In this document: positions 25,360-34,033 of the stretch, in pieces | How the letters are laid out: each line of letters begins with the position of its first letter | Numbering within the stretch: position 1 is the stretch's first letter | NCBI GenBank assembly: GCA_030148725.1 | Contig: JASBSU010000004.1 | Span: forward strand, 124,001-188,000 | DNA: 64,000 nt | Reading direction: 5' to 3' | From: Hyphomicrobium sp. | GTDB lineage: Bacteria; Pseudomonadota; Alphaproteobacteria; Rhizobiales; Hyphomicrobiaceae | Notes under the pieces: generated by a model | What the model saw: only the letters and a program-made list of their open reading frames with translations | Told to the model about the DNA's origin: nothing | The model's database searches: none | Made by a program: the position numbers and the translations under genes

Positions 25360-26073
25360 ATGACCCAGAAGAAAAGTAGCGGATCGCAGAAGGGTCCGGG
25401 CGGCGGGCAGCGCCAGATGCGCGTGCGGCTCAAGACGGCGCGCAAGCATCGGGCCTCGTCGCAGCGCTGGCTGGAGCGGCAGCTCAACGACCCTTACGTC
25501 GCGGCTTCGAAGCGCGAGGGCATGCGCTCGCGCGCCGCCTATAAGCTGAAAGAGATCGACGACAAGCACAAATTCCTGAAAGCCGGCGGCGTGGTGGTCG
25601 ATCTCGGCGCGGCGCCGGGCGGGTGGAGCCAGATCGCCGCCGAGCGCGTGCATGCCGTGGGAGGGAAAGGGCAAGTCATCGCCATCGACTACCTCGACAT
25701 GGAGACGCTGCCGGGAGTCGAGGTGCTGAAGCTCGATTTCACCGCTGACGATGCCGAGGCGATCTTGAAATCGAAGCTGCGCGATGGGTACGCCGATGTC
25801 GTGCTGTCGGATATGGCGGCGCCGACGACGGGCCACACGCGAACCGACCATCTGCGAATCATGGGACTCGCCGAGGGCGCGGCTGCTTTCGCTTGCGACG
25901 TGTTGCGTCCCGGCGGGGCGTTCCTGTCCAAGGTTTTCCAGGGCGGTTCGGAGCGCGATCTGCTCGATACGCTGAAGAAGCGTTTCGCGACGGTGCGGCA
26001 TGTGAAGCCGCCGGCGAGCCGCTCCGATTCCGCGGAGCTGTACGTTCTCGCAACCGGATTCCGGCCGGAGTAG
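25360..26073 (+). CDS. rlmE: 23S rRNA (uridine-2'-O)-methyltransferase RlmE (FtsJ)
   Basis: Methylates the 2'-OH of U2552 in the peptidyl-transferase A-loop of 23S rRNA, using SAM. The 237-aa protein shows the SAM motif VVVDLGAAPGGWSQIAAERV. The K-D-K-E catalytic set is visible: Lys in YKLKEIDDKHKFL, Asp in LSDMAAPTTGHTRTDH, Lys in GGAFLSKVFQG and Glu in SAELYVLATGF. A basic N-terminal extension (~35 residues) precedes the catalytic core, as in other alphaproteobacteria. The ATG at 25360 avoids the overlap with ppx that the ORF-track start (25315) would need. It probably forms an operon with ppx. Confidence 0.95.
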   Translation: MTQKKSSGSQKGPGGGQRQMRVRLKTARKHRASSQRWLERQLNDPYVAASKREGMRSRAAYKLKEIDDKHKFLKAGGVVVDLGAAPGGWSQIAAERVHAVGGKGQVIAIDYLDMETLPGVEVLKLDFTADDAEAILKSKLRDGYADVVLSDMAAPTTGHTRTDHLRIMGLAEGAAAFACDVLRPGGAFLSKVFQGGSERDLLDTLKKRFATVRHVKPPASRSDSAELYVLATGFRPE

Positions 26074-26077
26074 CCGC

Positions 26078-26941
26078 TCACTTCTGAGGTGCTGCGGGCG
26101 ATGGGGCCGTTTGCGGCTTCGCAATCTCCGCAAGCGACTTCAGGAGCGCGGCGTTGAAGCGCGTAGGGTCCTCGATTTGCGGGGAGTGGCCCAATTCGGG
26201 GAATGCGAGGAGCTTGGCCCCGGGGATGCGGCCAGCCACTTCAGGCGCCAGCGTGGCGTAGTTGCCGAGCGCCCTGGCGGCTTCCGGCGAGGCGCGGTTG
26301 CGGCCGATGGCTGTCGTGTCCTTCAGGCCAATGAGCAGAACGGTCGGCACTTTGAGCTGATCGACCTCGTAAATTACCGGCTGCGATAAGATCATGTCGG
26401 ACGTCAGAGCCTGGCTCCAGGCGACGATGTCGCCGCCGTCGCCGCTGTACATCGATGCGAGCATATCGACCCAGCGGTCGTACTCAGGCTTCCAGTTGCC
26501 GCTGTAGTAGACGGCTCGTTGGTAGCTCTTGATGGTCTCGGCCGTCGTCTTCTTCTCCCCGGCGTAGAGCTGGTCAATGGTGACGAGCGGCACGCCCTTG
26601 GCCTTCCAGTCCTCGAGGCCGATGGGGTTCACCAATACCAGTGCGCCCGTGCTCTCGGGGTACATCAGCGCGTAGCGGATCCCGAGCATGCCGCCCATGG
26701 AATGCCCAATGACGATGGGCTTCTCGACACCAAGCTTGGCGAGCATAGCGTGGGTGTTCGCGGCGAGCTGATGGAGGCCGTACTGGTAGGCGCGCGGCTT
26801 CGCGGAGCGGCAAAAGCCCACCTGATCGGGGACGATGACGCGGTAGCCGGCGCCCGATAGGGCTGCGATGACGCTCTCCCAGGTGGCTCCGCAGAAGTTC
26901 TTGCCGTGCAAAAGAACTACCGTTCGGCCGTTCGCATTCAT
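26078..26941 (-). CDS. alpha/beta hydrolase catalytic part (5' end of gene displaced by a frame break)
   Basis: A 287-aa alpha/beta hydrolase core: the oxyanion strand VVLLHGKNFCGATWE, the nucleophile elbow IGHSMGGMLG (Ser near residue 80), and a catalytic His in FPELGHSPQIEDP near 248. The family normally begins with a signal peptide and a YPxPVxxFxFxSQGQ segment. Exactly that segment is present just upstream in another frame (26938-27114), and the two ORFs overlap as ATGA. The joint reads SQGQDL, then break, then IAPMNANGRTVV, implying a small frame-shifting deletion or sequencing error. As encoded, the core would be made without a signal peptide and might act in the cytoplasm or be non-functional. 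Confidence 0.8.
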   Translation of the reverse strand: MNANGRTVVLLHGKNFCGATWESVIAALSGAGYRVIVPDQVGFCRSAKPRAYQYGLHQLAANTHAMLAKLGVEKPIVIGHSMGGMLGIRYALMYPESTGALVLVNPIGLEDWKAKGVPLVTIDQLYAGEKKTTAETIKSYQRAVYYSGNWKPEYDRWVDMLASMYSGDGGDIVAWSQALTSDMILSQPVIYEVDQLKVPTVLLIGLKDTTAIGRNRASPEAARALGNYATLAPEVAGRIPGAKLLAFPELGHSPQIEDPTRFNAALLKSLAEIAKPQTAPSPAAPQK

Positions 26942-27114
26942 GGGTGCAATAGGTCCTGGCCCTGGGATTGGAAGTCGTACCGATGCGTTGAATAGGGGTA
27001 TTTGAAGTCGGCGAGATAAGGATCGGCGGCGACAGACGGAGAGAGGGCGAGCAATGCGAGCACGGTTGCGAGCAGGCCTGTTGCTCTGACGTTTCGGCGT
27101 TTCGATCCGGGCAT
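26938..27114 (-). pseudogene. detached signal peptide/N-terminus of the alpha/beta hydrolase
   Basis: A 58-codon fragment (MPGSKRRNVRATGLLATVLALLALSPSVAA...) with a clear signal peptide, followed by YLADFKYPYSTHRYDFQSQGQDL. This is the N-terminal sequence expected in front of the hydrolase at 26078. It stops at TGA 26938, where the hydrolase ATG overlaps. It is either the 5' part of a broken gene or, less likely, a separately translated, coupled leader. Confidence 0.7.
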
Positions 27115-27369
27115 CAGGTTCCTGTCATAGCGGGTGCCGGGGCCGGCGCTGAGTGCAGCGCCGCAGCCGAAAACATCGTGCAGCAAATCAGGAGACCTCC
27201 GGTCGGCGTGTCTCCAAGGGAACAGCCAAACGCGCCGAAGCTGCTTAACCAACCGTGTGTGTGGCCGATCGGATTGTTCGCTGAATTTCATCGGTGCACA
27301 AGGCGCGCGCTTAAGGACTCTGTCATGCGAACACGCTACACTTGCAGAAGCATGGGAGGGGTTCACGGT

Positions 27370-27816
27370 ATGAAACGTCCGTGTCTCGTTCGGTTCGTCA
27401 TGACAGCGCTCGCGCTGTCCGCCTTTTCCCTTGCGCCCGCGTATTCCGCGATGGCCGAAGACGACGCAACGGAAGCGTTCTCCATCGCGCCGCTGCAGTC
27501 GGTGTCGCTCGGCGGCGGCGACGGCGATACGTTCTCGGTCGAGCAGATCTCGCCCAGTGATGGTACCGTCACCGTGCTCTTCCAGCCGATGGGCGAGACG
27601 TGCGTGTTCCGATTTCCTGTAGCTGTCGGGCGCAGCGTGCAGCTTCGGGCCGATACGCCTTCGGGTCAGACTCTCATGTGCAAAGCGACGCTGCAGCCGA
27701 TCACGGGCGATGGCACGGCCAAGTTTGGCGCCGAGTGCAATGAGGCGCCGATCTCGCAGGAGCGGAAGTGCCCGCCGGAAGGCGATACGGCTTCCGTCGA
27801 CCAGCCCCAGCACTGA
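27370..27816 (+). CDS. hypothetical secreted protein (148 aa)
   Basis: A protein of unknown function exported by a typical signal peptide (MKRPCLVRFVMTALALSAFSLAPAYSAMA, cleavage near residue 30). The mature part is beta-rich and acidic and contains cysteines in GETCVFRF, TLMCKATL, AECNEAP and RKCPPEG, which could form two disulfides. A GGAGGGG ribosome site sits 8 nt before the ATG at 27370. The ORF-track start at 27178 would bury the signal peptide. It is divergent from the broken hydrolase gene. Confidence 0.7.
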   Translation: MKRPCLVRFVMTALALSAFSLAPAYSAMAEDDATEAFSIAPLQSVSLGGGDGDTFSVEQISPSDGTVTVLFQPMGETCVFRFPVAVGRSVQLRADTPSGQTLMCKATLQPITGDGTAKFGAECNEAPISQERKCPPEGDTASVDQPQH

Positions 27817-27864
27817 TCACTGCTTTTTGAGGCACGAATCTTTCAGCCCGAGGTTACTCGCGGC

Positions 27865-28833
27865 TTAGTGCTCGGCCTTTGCCTTGCGGAACGGTGCCTT
27901 GCCGATCGTCACCACAGCGGCGGTGATAGCCCCGGCGACGAGGCCGACCACTGCAGAGCCGGCTGCCGTTGCGATCCACGCGAGTATGTCGTCGAGCGGC
28001 GCCGCGGGCACGGCTGCCCGCACAGCCTCTGAGACCGCATGGATCACGTGCTCGGGGGCAGCGAAGCCGAACTCGGCGAGGCCGTGCACGAGGATGCCGC
28101 CGCCGACCCACAGCATGGCGATCATGCCGACGAGGCTCAGCAGTTCCAGGAATGGTGGCATGCCCCGTACGAGGGCCCGTCCGACCGGTCCGGAGATGAC
28201 GCCACCCCGCTGGACGAGACGGACACCGATATCGTCCGCTTTCACAATCAGAGCGACGGCGCCGTACACAGCGACCGTAATGAAAATCGCAACTGCGGCC
28301 AGCACGAGGGCGCGCGTCACCATGTCAGGCGCTTCGATGGCCGCCAGAGCGATGGCCATGATCTCGGCGGAGAGGATGAAGTCGGTCCGGATGGCGCCGG
28401 AGACGCGCTCGTCCTCCAGAGCCTTGTCGGCCGCGGCAAGCCGGGTGGCGACTTTGACGCCTTTCACCGCTGCCGGCTCGCCCACGAACATGTGGTGGAC
28501 TTTCTCGTAGCCTTCATAGGCGAGGTAGAGGCCGCCAATCATGAGCAGTGGCGTGATGGCCTGGGGCAGGAAGTAGCTGAGCAGCAGGGCCGCCGGCAGC
28601 AGGAAGAGCAGCTTGTTGCGGAGCGAGCCGACGGCGATCCGGCCGACGATGGGCAGTTCGCGCTGGGCGGCGAGCCCGGTCACGTAGCGGGGTGTCACGG
28701 CGGCGTCGTCGACGACGACACCAGCCGCCTTGGCGCTGGCCTTGACGGCCTGTGAGGCGGCGTCATCGAGGGAGGCGGCAGCCAACTTGGTCAATGCGAC
28801 GACGTCGTCCAGTAGAGCCAGCAATCCGCTCAT
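27865..28833 (-). CDS. DUF808 (YedI-type) inner-membrane protein
   Basis: A 322-aa integral-membrane protein of the DUF808 family, function unestablished. Family hallmarks are MSGLLALLDDVVALTKLAAASLDD at the N-terminus, AAGVVVDDAAVTPRYVTGL near residue 38, and several long hydrophobic helices (LLFLLPAALLLSYFLPQ, PLLMIGGLYLAYEGYEKV, and others to ~305). Length is normal. It is divergent from the PPOX-family gene, whose EcfG-type promoter lies in the shared 98-bp gap. No matching box faces this gene. Confidence 0.9.
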   Translation of the reverse strand: MSGLLALLDDVVALTKLAAASLDDAASQAVKASAKAAGVVVDDAAVTPRYVTGLAAQRELPIVGRIAVGSLRNKLLFLLPAALLLSYFLPQAITPLLMIGGLYLAYEGYEKVHHMFVGEPAAVKGVKVATRLAAADKALEDERVSGAIRTDFILSAEIMAIALAAIEAPDMVTRALVLAAVAIFITVAVYGAVALIVKADDIGVRLVQRGGVISGPVGRALVRGMPPFLELLSLVGMIAMLWVGGGILVHGLAEFGFAAPEHVIHAVSEAVRAAVPAAPLDDILAWIATAAGSAVVGLVAGAITAAVVTIGKAPFRKAKAEH

Positions 28834-28874
28834 TTCTTAGAACCCCCAGAAAATTGCTCCCGTTCCGCGCTGCG

Positions 28875-28900
28875 GGAACTTCAGTAGCGGCGGTTCCGTT
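28875..28900 (+). promoter_or_regulatory. EcfG-type (general stress sigma) promoter
   Basis: GGAAC (28875-28879), 17-bp spacer, CGTT (28897-28900): an exact match to the GGAAC-N16/17-CGTT consensus recognised by EcfG sigma factors in Alphaproteobacteria. It ends 31 bp before the ATG of the PPOX-family gene. Confidence 0.75.
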
Positions 28901-28931
28901 CCCAACGAGCACCCATCCGAGAGGCGGAACC

Positions 28932-29372
28932 ATGACGCAGAAAAGCCTAGAAGAAATCGCGCAGAAGATGCGCAAGATCGACATCGCCATGCTCTCAACT
29001 AAGACGGGGGATGGCGAGATTGCAAGCCGGCCGATGAGCAACAACGGGGACGTCAGCGAGGACGCGACATGCACCTTCTTTGCCTGCGGCGCCTCCCGAA
29101 CGGTCGATGAGATCGCGGCCGACAACCGGGTTTCCCTGGCGTTTTCCATCGAGCCTGGGCTGCTTACGGGCGGCGGACTGTTCATAGCGGTCGAGGGCCG
29201 AGCCAGCGTCGTTCGCGACAAAGCCCAGTTTGCGCAGCATTGGACGCCGGATCTCGACGCCTGGTTCGAGCAGGGGATCGATACACCGGATCTCGTGATG
29301 CTCAGGGTGCGGGCCGCGCGCATCAAATACTGGGAGGGCGAGGAGGAAGGCGAGGTCAGGCTCGCCGCGTAG
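28932..29372 (+). CDS. pyridoxamine 5'-phosphate oxidase-family (general stress, flavin-binding) protein
   Basis: A 146-aa split-barrel flavin-binding protein. It opens KSLEEIAQKMRKIDIAMLSTKTGDGEIASRPMS, the usual start of general-stress PPOX proteins, continues with CTFFACGASRTVDEIAADNRVSLAF, and ends in RIKYWEGEEEGEVRLAA. Family members bind FMN, F420 or haem; the ligand is not predictable. GAGGCGGA precedes the ATG at 28932. The ORF-track start at 28752 is a shadow through the DUF808 gene. The EcfG-type promoter directly upstream argues for induction in the general stress response. Confidence 0.88.
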   Translation: MTQKSLEEIAQKMRKIDIAMLSTKTGDGEIASRPMSNNGDVSEDATCTFFACGASRTVDEIAADNRVSLAFSIEPGLLTGGGLFIAVEGRASVVRDKAQFAQHWTPDLDAWFEQGIDTPDLVMLRVRAARIKYWEGEEEGEVRLAA

Positions 29373-29498
29373 TTTCCATTGACGGCGGCGCCAAATGCGC
29401 CGCCATCACACCCCATAAAAGCGTGTTTGGTGCTCGGGTCTGATGGCGCACTGCCTCGCCGGCCGCTAAGCTGGCGTCCCCGGAGATGGAGACTACCC

Positions 29499-29801
29499 AT
29501 GAAGGAGCATGTGAAAGCGGTACGCCACGACACGCTTCGCGCCATCGAGAACGCCGAAAGGCTGATCGACGCGCTGGGCGAGGGCGACGGTCAGGGTACG
29601 GACAAGCTGCGGAAGGCGACCAAGCGCTTCGCCAAGCACCTCAAGGAGGAGCTGACCGCCTGGGATGAGAAATATAAGAAAGCACGAGCCAAAAGCGCCC
29701 CGAAGGCATCGGCCCCCGCAAAAAGCGGCGCGGACAAGGGCAACGGGAAGTCGTCACGAGCCGTCGACAAGGCTGCGTCCCAAGATGAGAAACCGCTTTA
29801 A
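29499..29801 (+). CDS. hypothetical small basic protein (100 aa)
   Basis: Not assigned to a named family. The first ~65 residues (MKEHVKAVRHDTLRAIENAERLIDALGEGDGQ...) are strongly helical and charged and may form a coiled-coil hairpin. The tail is a Lys/Ala/Ser-rich, disordered, histone-like sequence. There is no signal peptide. The ATG at 29499 follows CGGAGATGGAGA. It stands in the same direction as the stress-linked PPOX gene, 126 bp downstream of it, so a stress role is possible but unproven. Confidence 0.65.
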   Translation: MKEHVKAVRHDTLRAIENAERLIDALGEGDGQGTDKLRKATKRFAKHLKEELTAWDEKYKKARAKSAPKASAPAKSGADKGNGKSSRAVDKAASQDEKPL

Positions 29802-29869
29802 CGTTTGAGGGAACCGCGAGAGGTCACAAGGAGTTTCCGGCGCAGATCTCAACTCAGAGAGCCAGTGCC

Positions 29870-30088
29870 ATGCGACTCCTCATGATCTCCCTCGCTACGA
29901 TGTCGGCCTCGGCGGCCTGTGTGGGCCTAATGTTCCTCTACGCCCTCGTCGCCCCGACGCGGCCAGCGCCGAGCATCGCTATTTCGATCGTCGAGCCAGC
30001 TGCCGATTGGCGCGGCGGACCGGTGGAGGACTGGAATGTCGCGCCGAGCGGTAACGGCTTGGTGACCTTGGCGTCCGACGCTTACTGA
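29870..30088 (+). CDS. hypothetical small membrane/exported protein (72 aa)
   Basis: A 72-aa product with one hydrophobic segment (MISLATMSASAACVGLMFLYALVAP, residues ~5-29), either an uncleaved anchor or a signal peptide, followed by a short polar tail (ADWRGGPVEDWNVAPSGNG). No family is recognised. A near-match to the EcfG box (GGAAC-N17-AGTT, 29810-29835) lies upstream. Its last position departs from consensus, so it is only suggestive. Confidence 0.5.
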   Translation: MRLLMISLATMSASAACVGLMFLYALVAPTRPAPSIAISIVEPAADWRGGPVEDWNVAPSGNGLVTLASDAY

Positions 30089-30103
30089 TGGGCGTTGCCG
30101 GCT

Positions 30104-30343
30104 TCAGGCGCCGGTGCCCTCGCGGACGCATTTGTCCGTAAAGGTCTTTGCCGCTGCGCCGTGCAGGTTCTTGGCTGAGGCATCGGAAGCGCATTTGGCC
30201 TTCACGTCTCCGCTGCACTTCTTCATGAAGCTCGTCTGAGCTGCACCGTGAATGTTTTTGGCGCCGGCCTGGGCCGTGCAGCTATCTGCGAGCGCAGGCG
30301 CGGAAAGCGCTGCCGCGGCCGCCAGAATAATCAACATCCGCAT
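30104..30343 (-). CDS. small secreted PsiF-repeat-like protein
   Basis: A 79-aa exported protein: a signal peptide (MRMLIILAAAAALSAPALA) followed by ~60 residues made of two similar units, CTAQAGAKNIHGAAQTSFMKKC and CASDASAKNLHGAAAKTFTDKC. Each unit is bounded by cysteines, which is the pattern of PsiF repeats. PsiF in E. coli is phosphate-starvation induced, but its role is unknown. AAGGAG lies 7 nt before the ATG at 30343; the longer ORF-track start is not needed. It is divergent from guaB. Confidence 0.75.
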   Translation of the reverse strand: MRMLIILAAAAALSAPALADSCTAQAGAKNIHGAAQTSFMKKCSGDVKAKCASDASAKNLHGAAAKTFTDKCVREGTGA

Positions 30344-30531
30344 TTGGGGGCTCCTTGAGGGGTTGGTGGCGGAGCTTCGCCCCAGCTCGGTTCCCCGACA
30401 ATCGTTGAAATACATACAAATGGGTAAGGTCTGCCGCGTTTCTGGCCGGTTTCGCGGGAGCTCAGCCGCCAGATGACGCCCAACCCGTCGCATGCTGGTT
30501 CGCTTCCATCCCCCCGACTCCGGTGGTATAG

Positions 30532-32103
<1,572 letters not shown>

Positions 32104-32121
32104 AACGCGAGGAGATCGGCA

Positions 32122-32547
32122 ATGACCGTTTCGAGCCTGTTGTTGCCGGTTTTCGTTCAGGTCGCCCTGACGTTCTTCATCATGTTCTGGATGGGGTCGC
32201 TGCGACAGAGGGCGCTCAGCTCCGGCGCCGTGAAGCCTAGCGACATCGCACTGCGTCAGCCTAACTGGCCGACGCGCGCACAGCAGGTGGCGAACAATTT
32301 CCAGAACCAGTTCGAGCTGCCGATGCTGTTCTACGCGGTGGTGGCTTTCATCCTCATCACGTCGACGAACAGCATCGTGTTCGTGATCCTGGCCTGGGTG
32401 TTCGTCGTGTCGCGTATCGTGCACGCCTACATCCACACCGGTTCGAACGACGTCAGGCCGCGCGCCATGGCGCTCGGTGTCGGCGCCGTTGCGTTGATTG
32501 CCATGTGGGTGATATTCGCCATCCGCATCCTGGCATCCGGGGCTTAA
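32122..32547 (+). CDS. MAPEG-family membrane protein
   Basis: A 141-aa four-helix membrane protein of the MAPEG family (membrane-associated proteins in eicosanoid and glutathione metabolism). Helices lie at ~8-28, 68-85, 88-105 and 118-138. The conserved N/Q-rich segment RAQQVANNFQNQFELPMLFYAVVAF and the RIVHAYIHTGSNDVRPR block are characteristic. Bacterial members are mostly uncharacterised, and no substrate is inferred. GAGGAG precedes the ATG. It sits 18 bp after guaB and 5 bp before the next gene, so it is operonic. Confidence 0.88.
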   Translation: MTVSSLLLPVFVQVALTFFIMFWMGSLRQRALSSGAVKPSDIALRQPNWPTRAQQVANNFQNQFELPMLFYAVVAFILITSTNSIVFVILAWVFVVSRIVHAYIHTGSNDVRPRAMALGVGAVALIAMWVIFAIRILASGA

Positions 32548-32552
32548 GGGCA

Positions 32553-33851
32553 ATGCGCGCAGGAGCGCGGATCGCGGCGGCTGCCGAAGTGCTCGACGAC
32601 ATACTGAACCGTCACCGACCGGCGGCAACGGCGCTTGCTGATTGGGGCAAGGCACATCGTTTCGCGGGCTCCGGCGACCGGGCGGCCATCGGTACGATCG
32701 TGTTCGATGCGCTGCGGCGGCGGTCCTCGATTGCGGCGCGCATGGGGTCGGACACTCCGCGCGCCCTGGCATTGGGCGCTGCGTCGCGGGCTCTCGGGCT
32801 GACGGCGGAGGACGTTGCGCGATCGGCGGATGGCTCCGAGCACGCGCTGACACCGCTCAGCGATGCGGAGACGGCGGCTCTGGGTGCTACGCTCGCGGCA
32901 GATGTGCCGGCGCACGTTGCCGGTGATATTCCAGAATGGCTGCTGCCGTCGTTCGAACGCGCCTTCGGAGAGCGCGCCGCAGGGGAGGGCGTGGCGCTTG
33001 CCGCGCGTGCACCCGTCGATCTGCGCGTCAACGCGCTCAAGGCAACGCCGGAAAAGGTCATCAAGGCGCTGTCGCACTTCGGTGCCGTGGCTACACCGCA
33101 TTCGCCGGCAGGTGTCAGGGTGCCCCCGCCGGAAGGGGCCGCGAAGGCGCCTCACCTCGAAGCAGAGACCGCGCACGGCAAGGGCTGGTACGAAGTCCAG
33201 GATGAAGGCTCGCAGCTCGCGGCACTTCTGGCAGGCGCGGGACCGCGGATGCAGGTGCTGGATCTATGCGCCGGCGCCGGCGGCAAGACGCTGGCGATTG
33301 CCGCCGGGATGCAGAATACCGGGCAGATCTATGCGTACGATATCGACAAGAAGCAGCTGCGCCCGATCTTTGAGCGGCTGAAGCGGGCCGGCGTGCGCAA
33401 CGTGCAGGTTCTGGATGCGGGCGATGAGGCGGCACTCATGGCATTGGGGCCGCGCTTCGATCTGGTGCTGGTCGACGCACCTTGCACGGGTTCAGGCACT
33501 TGGCGACGCAAGCCGGACGCCAAGTGGCGGCTGAAGCCGGCAAATATTCCGGAGCGCCAGAGCGAGCAGCGGCGGGTTCTGGACCTCGGAGCAAACCTTA
33601 CGAAACCCGGCGGAATGCTGGTTTACGTCACCTGCTCCGTGCTGCCGGAAGAGAATCGCGACCAGGTCGACGCCTTCCTCGCCGATCACAGCGACTTCGC
33701 CATCGCGCCGTTCGCGGATTCCTGGCAGAAGCACGTTGGTGGCGACCCTGTCCGTTCGGCGGATGGTCGTTCCGACACCCTGCAGTTGACACCTGCGCAG
33801 CATGGAACGGACGGGTTCTTCATCGCATTAATGCGCCGACACAAACCGTGA
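32553..33851 (+). CDS. RsmB/NOP-family rRNA cytosine-C5 methyltransferase
   Basis: SAM-dependent 5-methylcytosine RNA methyltransferase, 432 aa. The helical N-terminal part (~1-140) resembles the NusB-like domain seen in RsmB. The catalytic domain has the SAM motif VLDLCAGAGGKTLAIAAGM near residue 236. The two cysteines of the family follow: VDAPCTGSGTWRRKPD near 310, and VTCSVLPEEN near 360. Substrate is probably 16S rRNA, but the exact nucleotide is not certain, so no symbol is given. The ATG at 32553 is 5 bp after the MAPEG stop, with AAGGG upstream. Confidence 0.9.
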   Translation: MRAGARIAAAAEVLDDILNRHRPAATALADWGKAHRFAGSGDRAAIGTIVFDALRRRSSIAARMGSDTPRALALGAASRALGLTAEDVARSADGSEHALTPLSDAETAALGATLAADVPAHVAGDIPEWLLPSFERAFGERAAGEGVALAARAPVDLRVNALKATPEKVIKALSHFGAVATPHSPAGVRVPPPEGAAKAPHLEAETAHGKGWYEVQDEGSQLAALLAGAGPRMQVLDLCAGAGGKTLAIAAGMQNTGQIYAYDIDKKQLRPIFERLKRAGVRNVQVLDAGDEAALMALGPRFDLVLVDAPCTGSGTWRRKPDAKWRLKPANIPERQSEQRRVLDLGANLTKPGGMLVYVTCSVLPEENRDQVDAFLADHSDFAIAPFADSWQKHVGGDPVRSADGRSDTLQLTPAQHGTDGFFIALMRRHKP

Positions 33852-34033
33852 TCATGGGGCCGTTGCTACGGTCACGGAAAATTCTGAGCTACCTCTTGCA
33901 AAGTCGCAATTGGCCAATAAGTTCGCGGTCGTTGAGTGAGGCCAATGGGGCCTGTAATTGTTCGGCCGATCGCCGGCTGACAGGGGCAAGTGGCCCTAGC
34001 CAGAGCGCGGCCCTTTGAGGACATACGTCCATC

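Noticed and set aside
28752-28931. N-terminal extension of the PPOX protein
   Set aside because: It reads antisense through the DUF808 start and across the EcfG promoter. The family starts at MTQKSLEEIA.
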